Of a stretch of 64,000 nt of DNA, positions 57,958 to 64,000 are shown piece after piece. The stretch lies in contig JAOTON010000897.1 of NCBI GenBank assembly GCA_034440635.1, positions 1 through 64,000 of the forward strand, given 5' to 3'. Positions within the stretch are counted from its first letter, which is position 1, and every line of letters begins with the position of its first letter. A program made the translations under genes and the position numbers. The DNA comes from Lepas anatifera (Eukaryota; Arthropoda; Thecostraca; Lepadidae). Below the pieces are notes generated by a model. The model was not told the DNA's origin and made no database searches. It saw only the letters and a list, made by a program, of their open reading frames with translations.

Positions 57958-59657
57958 CTATTGGAACGCCTATTGGAACGCGGGTACCTGTGGTACCTGC
58001 GACGCAATAGAGAATCCCTATCACATTCTCATCGATTGTCCCCAGCACAATACCCATCGGCAACCCATGCTAGATTACTGCCGAATCCAAAACATCCCTG
58101 TAGACCTAAAAACTCTGCTCGGTAACGACCATCCTGAGCTACTCGAAAAAGTCTTTACATTTCTAAAGGACTCTGGGCTAGAGAAGTTTCTATAAATCAC
58201 CACTCCCAGTATATATGATGGAGGGTGCATGGTGCACCCCCAAAGTAGGACTTACCTATTTTCCAATCATAGATGTTCCACCGCAAAATTTAAGCAATAG
58301 TTGTTTAACCTTTAAATGGTTTATCGTAGGCTAAGGATAGGTTATGTTAGGCTAGCTTTGAAATCAGGTTAGGTTAAATAGGTTAGATTTCTTCACCGCA
58401 GTGATACCTTTCACTGCGGGTCTATGCTAACCACACCTATACTCTTACTAACAATCTAACTATCCTCTCACACTTCTTTTCCTCTGCGCGGCGGCTGCCC
58501 AGCCGGAGAGGGGAGCTGCAACTTCACCTCCGGGTTGCAGGGTAAATTCGCGGCACCCTGGCCAGGTGTTTAGCGCACTTTCTAAAATTCGAAATTATTG
58601 AGTTGTTGTTGTTGTTGTCGCCGCGGTTTCCACCGGGGGTATATTTACACACACACACAGCTTCAAGTGCACACTTAAAATACAATCGACAATTGGGCAC
58701 ATGCCCCCCCATCCACCATCCCTTGCCCACAGTCCAATATATATCCCTTCGCTCCCCCTCCCTTTCCCCACTCCCATCCCCTTTTCCAGTACAAACTACC
58801 GCACATGCTCTCAATCATCACACTGCACACAGAGCATCCACACTTCAAAACTCAGCACACAGTCCCCCAACCAACCAACCACGACCGTCCAACCGGAGCA
58901 AGTGCACGGCTAGCCACCACGAAGTTTGTGAGAGCCCTCTATATGATGGCACTTTACATTCACTAGAACATAATATGGGAAAGTGCCATCCATCACATCC
59001 ACATGCACATACACATGCACCCGTCATACAGTAACTCAACCAACTTCACCGGATATTGAATTCTGCGGTCACACTGCCAGCCATTCCAATGTTTACTAAT
59101 CGCAACCTCCTCACATCACCTCGGCCCAGCCATGCCGCTGCGGTCGCAACAGTCAGACAAAAAATGTCACGACGCACACCCGGGCAAAAGAGACCGGGCA
59201 CACACCGAGCGATGGGCAAGGAAGCCCTCACGAACACAGTGACGTCCGGCTGCATCAGCACGGACCGCCGGCAAACACAGCCACGGAGGATTTCGAGTTA
59301 ACGGAGGATTTCGAGTAACGTAGACAAGCGGACATCAGTAGCTGATACACAAAATTCTAAATTCTAAATTCCAAATTCTAAATTTAAGGTCTTCAACCAC
59401 AGAAATAACCTTCGCACTCTGCGGGTCTAAACTTATTAAAATACCTCCCTTGGCATGGCTATGCCATTGCCACGACCGTCCATTTGCAAGCTAAAACATC
59501 TTGCAACCCATTACTTGAAATAACTCCCATTGCTTTGACAGACTAACGTAGCTTGCCCTCACACAAAATTCTAAAATTCTCCCACACACTCCTTTAGAGG
59601 CGGGCAAAGGTGCTATGCACAGAACGCCTAATAAAAAGTCATTGATTGATTGATTGA
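57958..59657 (+). mobile_element. 5'-truncated non-LTR retrotransposon, TSD TTCACTGACGC
   Basis: The insert runs from just after TTCACTGACGC (57947-57957) to just before its exact repeat (59658-59668). It carries the C-terminal end of ORF2, a long 3' UTR of about 1.4 kb and a GATT-type repeat tail (ATTGATTGATTGATTGATT). An 11-bp duplication, severe 5' truncation and a 3' simple-repeat tail are the marks of target-primed reverse transcription. The UTR holds AAATTCTAAATTC repeats (59350-59385) and a Pro/His-rich spurious frame. Confidence 0.88.
57986..58195 (+). pseudogene. ORF2 C-terminus with zinc-knuckle (non-LTR retrotransposon)
   Basis: A 69-codon open segment begins inside the truncation point and ends at the TAA 58193-58195. 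It contains CGTCDAIENPYHILIDCPQH, a C-x2-C-x7-H-x4-C knuckle of the kind found after the RT/RNase H in I-, R1- and Jockey-type ORF2. Family-like features follow: LLGNDHPELLEKVFTFLK and a GLEKFL end. The rest of ORF2 was never copied here. Confidence 0.8.
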
Positions 59658-59668
59658 TTCACTGACGC

Positions 59669-60586
59669 ATCCCTCGATAATACTGTGCATATAGTACCAA
59701 TCACCTGTTCCCTTTGAGGATAGTTTGCTGTGACATTGGTACAGTTGGCGCTGGTTCAGAATCATGGCTGTGCCGATTCCATGGCCAGACTCTATTTTTT
59801 GTTCCGGTTCTGTACTGCATCAAAATGTACAGTCCCCCGCAATTGAAGTTGTCATGACTAGGCTCGACCGGTTCAGGCAAGATATCTCGCAGCCTATGGT
59901 GCCTCTAGCTTTAAAAACGGGTTCATCGTGTGTATTTTTTCAAGAGCTTTCCAGTGGTAACCATTATTTCTTAATCTGACTGCTGGGTAAGAAAATTTTA
60001 CACAATTACTGATTTTGCTCCATTCTGACGGGGTAGTCATCGTCTGACTTGCCACCGCCTCTGATAATCCCTGACCCTCTCGCCCATACCTGGACCACAT
60101 GACCTCACAGATGAATGGGCAGTTGGCATTGTGCCAGCTCATTCAACCTTCCCACAAATCTCGTCGTGTCTGAGGGGCACTCGTATTGCAATTGCTTCCA
60201 CTGTGTTGCTATGTGCTGGACATCTGGTGTCATGGGCCTGGGGCAGTACAGTGGCAGAACCACGTGTGACTTTTTGGGGTAGGGTCAAAATCCAATAAGA
60301 TGGTCACAGTCGGGAAAAAACATAAGAATCTCTTTTGTTGCGGGGGGAAACAAATTTTCCCTCCTGGCTCGCTTTTCTCTCCTGTAATAGCTTTTCCGTC
60401 CTGGATCCGCCCTTGTGCTTGGGTTGCGAAACATGTTAGCTGTCACTGGGAGCCGGGGCTCTCATCACCTGTCCGTTTATTTAGAGAGGAAGCTGGTAAA
60501 GCGGCGGAACCAGTGGTATAACTTTGTTTGCAGGTTCCAGTAAAAACATAATTTTTAGATAGCGTCAGAAGAGGGGGCAATGGGAG
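59669..60586. other. unassigned stretch
   Basis: A 71-codon ATG frame (59764-59979) follows a TTGGCGCTGG motif, but no LTR or gag-like feature supports a retroelement. Nothing else recognised. Confidence 0.3.
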
Positions 60587-60855
60587 CCATAGGCGGATCC
60601 AGGGGGAAAGGGATGCAGGTCCCCGTCGATATTTAGCGCCCCTAAAATGACCACAGCACTCCTCTGTAGGGACGATGGCGCCCCCTGAACTGTCACTTCC
60701 CACCCCCTCCCCCCAGGATGCAAAAATCGGCGCCCCGCCATAGGACTTTGGACCACGTGATATGTTTTGCCGGCCAAAAGTGGCACCCACTTGGTATAGA
60801 TGGCGTCCCACCCCCGGCAAGGTGACCCCATCGTCGATCCTGGATCGGCCTAGGG
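60587..60855. mobile_element. short TIR element, 269 bp
   Basis: CCATAGGCGGATCCAGG and the right end CCTGGATCGGCCTAGGG are inverted repeats (15 of 17). No matching target duplication was found. The interior is GC-rich and non-coding. Confidence 0.5.
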
Positions 60856-61227
60856 TGGTTTCAGGCCCCCAGTTCTTATTAAACATTCCGATTTAAGAAA
60901 CATTGAGATAAATTGGACATTGTGTGGGCAGTATTTTGCAAATGTCACTGGGAGCCTGAACCTGACGAGGTTTTGTTTTTAGAAGGGGCATTACCTTGTC
61001 TACAGGAGGTTTCAAGATTCACTGGCTCCATGACTGTTTCGTCGGTGGCGACGATTATGTATTATCGGTATTTTTTCAAGATAAATGGGCTTAATCCCGT
61101 CTACAAAAATTTTCAACATTTCCAGCCCGATAAACTTTGTAGAGTCTATTTCTCGGTGCAGCAAGACCTGCCCTTGCTTGGCCCAAATCACACAGCCGTC
61201 TCCTTTCAACCAACGACAGCCATTGCT
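60856..61227. other. unassigned stretch
   Basis: The 135-codon frame at 60913-61320 has no domain and reads into the next TTAA element, so it is not a gene. Confidence 0.35.
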
Positions 61228-62177
61228 TTAACCCGCGCCCCGGTGAGCCTCCAAGCCACCTTTGCCCTGGTGGGGTGTTTGAACACCCCCTCGAACTCGG
61301 CCACTATGCGGGTAGGATAGCTAAAAACGCGGAAGATGGTGGATAGCTCACAAAAATTCGTGAGGAAACTATATCAGTCACTTTTTGGCTCAGGTCAATA
61401 TTGCAGCAATGAAAGGTCAAAGAAAGTGACATTTTTAGTAGTGTTTTGGGCTCTGGCGTCTGACAGAGTTGAGTTATCATTATTTTTAGGCCCCATTCGA
61501 TTCATCTCGTCACGGCGAATTTAATTATGTATAACATAACCATACTAGGTCAAAACACAAAAATGACCTGACCTCAGGTAAGGTAAAGACCCCTCTTTAA
61601 CCTAGCATTGTCTATATGCATATTGATCGACTTGCAATAGCAATCCGAAGGCAATTATATCAAAATAAAATCTATATCATTATTTCATCCAAAGTTATTA
61701 ACCTAAGCCTGAAAACTGCTTAACTAGCCCCAGATGACCTCTCAGAGGTTACAGGTAAAAAATTGCAACATGAACCTGGAAGGGGGCCCAGGATACTACG
61801 ATTTGGAGAATATGAAGGTATTATCGGATGGACTGCACAAATACAGCCCAATTGCGGTTTTTCATGTATTTCCAATCGAGAGACCATGGCCCGTACTTGA
61901 CCTTAGGTCATCGATATGAAAAATCCCGGAATAAATGTTGTAGCACTCGGTGGGCCCATTATGTGGGATAAGCTTCAATCCGATATATTTACCCATTTCT
62001 TACTTATGCTACCTTAAACATTCTTGTGACCTGGCCTGAGATGACCCGACCTTTAAAATTTTGGGGAAAGTTGCAGAATCGATCAAGGATAAGGTGTGGC
62101 AAGTACGGCGACGCTTCGCGCCGCCGGAAAACTCGAGGGGGTTGTTCAAAGACCCCTACCCCCGGGGCGAGGGTTAA
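61228..62177 (+). mobile_element. TTAA-type AGGTCA-rich element (family 2), complete, 950 bp
   Basis: It starts TTAACCCGCGCCCCGGTGAG and ends CCCCGGGGCGAGGGTTAA. Close to each end is a G/C hairpin (GGTGGGGTGTTTGAACACCCC at the left, GGTTGTTCAAAGACCCC at the right), which gives a symmetrical layout. TGACCT/AGGTCA blocks lie at 61560-61590, 61733-61755, 61895-61910 and 62020-62050. This is the reference copy for 2865-4509 and 54387-54800. No transposase. Confidence 0.85.
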
Positions 62178-62552
62178 CTGGGAGGAGGGGGAATTTCATT
62201 AAGATGGCCTCTAGACTGACATCACTTTGTGCAAGCTTGGCAGTGCTGTTACGATAGACTCTAATGATAATTGTTGGGGTTAGACGACGCTCCAACTCCC
62301 AAAGTTATATAGCGTCAACAACTCAAGGAGGTGAACCCAAGGAGGTGAATCCGGGGGAGCTGAGCCAGGGGATTAGCGCTAGGTGTTTTTGCGCCGTTTT
62401 GGTAACACCCCAACTTATCGGAACAATATTCATATTTTATGCTGCAACATATTGCATATTGTTTACAGTATTACAAAGGTCTAGAAGCCTATGCAGCAGC
62501 TTCAGCGCTGATAGTGATCGTTGTTGTATGTATCACCAGCGGTAAAATTGAG
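62178..62552. other. unassigned stretch
   Basis: A 93-codon frame (62264-62545) shows no domain. Confidence 0.35.
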
Positions 62553-63040
62553 CAGTGATGGATCTAGCCGGTAGGTTTGGTGGGACAAACAAAAATCGAA
62601 AAGCAAAAAACATCACGCAGTGAAAGCTTTTGCCACAATCTAACCAGCGGGTAGGTTGGGGGAGGGGAGTGGGGAGTAGACATAAGCCGAAAAGCAGAAC
62701 AAACAGACTTCACGGGTGAAACATATTTCTTATATTTCTTATATATTATCACATATATTTATTACATATATGTAGCCATAAGATGCTTGCTTTCGATATC
62801 CAGGGATAATTCACCCAAATACGATCCTAAATATCAAGAGAACCAGGCTCCAATATTCACACTGAAGTTGACTGGCTCTGTTTGAAGTTGATTGGTAGAG
62901 TTGAAGCACCAACATCCTGCTTATGAACTTGAAAGGAGCCTGGGAAAAGATCGACAGCTCGGGGGAGGAGGACAACATCTTGGTTTTGCTTGGAGCTTTT
63001 TCGTTCGGGGAACAAATACCCCAACTTGGGTCCGCCACTA
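62553..63040. mobile_element. hAT-like element, ~490 bp, imperfect TSD
   Basis: CAGTGATGGATCTAGC at the left pairs partly with TGGGTCCGCCACTA at the right. Flanks AAATTGAG and AAACTGGG agree at six of eight positions. It resembles 52196-52348 in end sequence. Confidence 0.5.
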
Positions 63041-63235
63041 AAACTGGGTGCGGTTTGAGGGATCTCACTGCCACGTGCGATCACAGGGGGTAGGAGGGCA
63101 GCGAATAATGAATGTTTTGCTGATAAAATCCACCAACTCGAGAGCTATCGCTCTTTGGATTTCAATGCCACATTGGTTCCAGTGCTACTTCTACCGTATA
63201 TTGACTATTTTTCAATCATCGAGTTGATTAAAAAG

Positions 63236-63885
63236 TTAAAGGGAGATACGCGAAAAATTGTTATTGGCTAGATCAAAAGGTCACAAAAAGTTGTTTCAGA
63301 AGTCCTATTCTCATTTTTGCGAATTCGGTCTGCAAATGCCTTAAAATTGCTCTCAAAGTCAACATTTCTAGACGACTTTACCGGTACACCTCTTATCGAT
63401 GTAAATGACGTACCCCCGGCTAAGGCTATCAAATTCTCTAAAAAAAACCGGTCCAATTTTCCCTAAACAGTGCCTTCAAAGTTTAAAACTATTAAAAAAA
63501 GTTATTTTCAACTGAATACAGAAAACGACTCAAGGCCCGAGGTATGAAACGGCTGAAGACTTGAGTAATTGTTTTTTCCGTTTCTAAGGTAAATTAATTA
63601 ATTCTGTAATTTTTAAAGGCTTTGTTAAATTAATTCAAATACAAATACAGGAGAACAAACATTTTTATTACAAAAAAGATTACTTTTCAACTTTAAATAG
63701 TTTTCGAAAAGTAAGTGATGGGTCAAGGTTGCAGCATTTTATCGGAATCGTTAACCTATTTCGATAATAAATAAGGGCCCTCCCAAAATTTTTCCGAAGA
63801 TATAAAAATAATTGACAGTTTCCTAATCAGGATTTTTCAAATAGTAAGAAACCACAATAATAATTTTTCGCGTATCTGCCTTTAA
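63236..63885. mobile_element. TIR element with TTAA ends, 650 bp
   Basis: TTAAAGGGAGATACGCGAAA (63236) is inverted at the right end (TTTCGCGTATCTGCCTTTAA, 63866-63885) with one mismatch, and the pairing continues inward (AATTGTTATT/AATAATAATT). It is a separate family from TTAAAGGGAATGTGG despite the same first bases. It is AT-rich and non-coding. Confidence 0.8.
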
Positions 63886-64000
63886 TTGAAGTTAAAGACA
63901 TCCCTTCATCTGAATACTGATTTATTTCAATCAGGGTATTTTTGATGTAAGCTGATGACCATTGTTGGTTGGGAGCCCCTACCAATGGTCCCAAGCCCTT

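Noticed and set aside
58603..59034. 143-codon Pro/His-rich frame
   Set aside because: It lies within the 3' UTR of the non-LTR copy and is low-complexity.
59764..59979. Start of an LTR-retrotransposon gag after a primer-binding-like TTGGCGC
   Set aside because: No LTR, no gag motif and no continuing frame.

Overview
This is a repeat-rich stretch of animal nuclear DNA. It has split genes with GT/AG borders, tRNA-derived SINEs, nested DNA transposons, non-LTR and Penelope-like retroelement fossils and long AT or CT microsatellites, and nothing prokaryotic. The mix of families (hAT, TTAA-target and TA-target elements, a Penelope-like element, SINEs) suggests an invertebrate, perhaps an arthropod, but I cannot name a species.

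The only host gene I can support well is on the minus strand. It is the first coding exon of a two-pore-domain (K2P) potassium channel (25458-26163), with a clear splice donor inside the first pore signature and a plausible TATA promoter at about 26540. The rest of the gene must lie at lower coordinates. I could not find its other exons, so much of 1-25457 may be its intron or may lie beyond it. Weaker candidate exons are at 15795-15901 (+), 57435-57667 (-) and 55408-55744 (-).

Almost everything else is transposon. (1) Families of 0.65-0.95 kb elements with TTAA at their ends are packed with AGGTCA/TGACCT hexamers (313-1148, 2865-4509 with 3563-4377 nested, 5079-5722, 22266-23108, 32298-33204, 34200-35052, 50358-51320, 54387-54800, 61228-62177). 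(2) hAT-like elements have 8-bp target duplications: 7368-7638, 16631-20159 (carrying a 2.5-kb internal minisatellite) and 46057-49685, with weaker cases at 52196-52348 and 62553-63040. (3) Three giant inverted repeats of about 4 kb have arms of 1.5-2 kb: 20393-24684, 27160-31208 (bounded by an exact 8-bp duplication, so it moved as a unit) and 37116-43627 (one arm split by a TA-target element). (4) A Russian-doll nest at 45278-50030 has a TIR element broken by a non-LTR retrotransposon, which is broken by a hAT element, which holds two SINEs. (5) Retroelement fossils: a Penelope-like GIY-YIG fragment (7690-8369), a reverse-transcriptase C-terminus (45604-46056) and a 5'-truncated non-LTR copy with an 11-bp duplication (57958-59657).

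For about a dozen elements the borders can be read directly, because the target duplication, an uninterrupted paralogous site or the broken reading frame is in the same window. The most unusual features are the recurrent ~4-kb foldback structures, one of them about 640 bp upstream of the inferred K2P promoter, and the TTAA elements that carry ordered arrays of nuclear-receptor-type half-sites.
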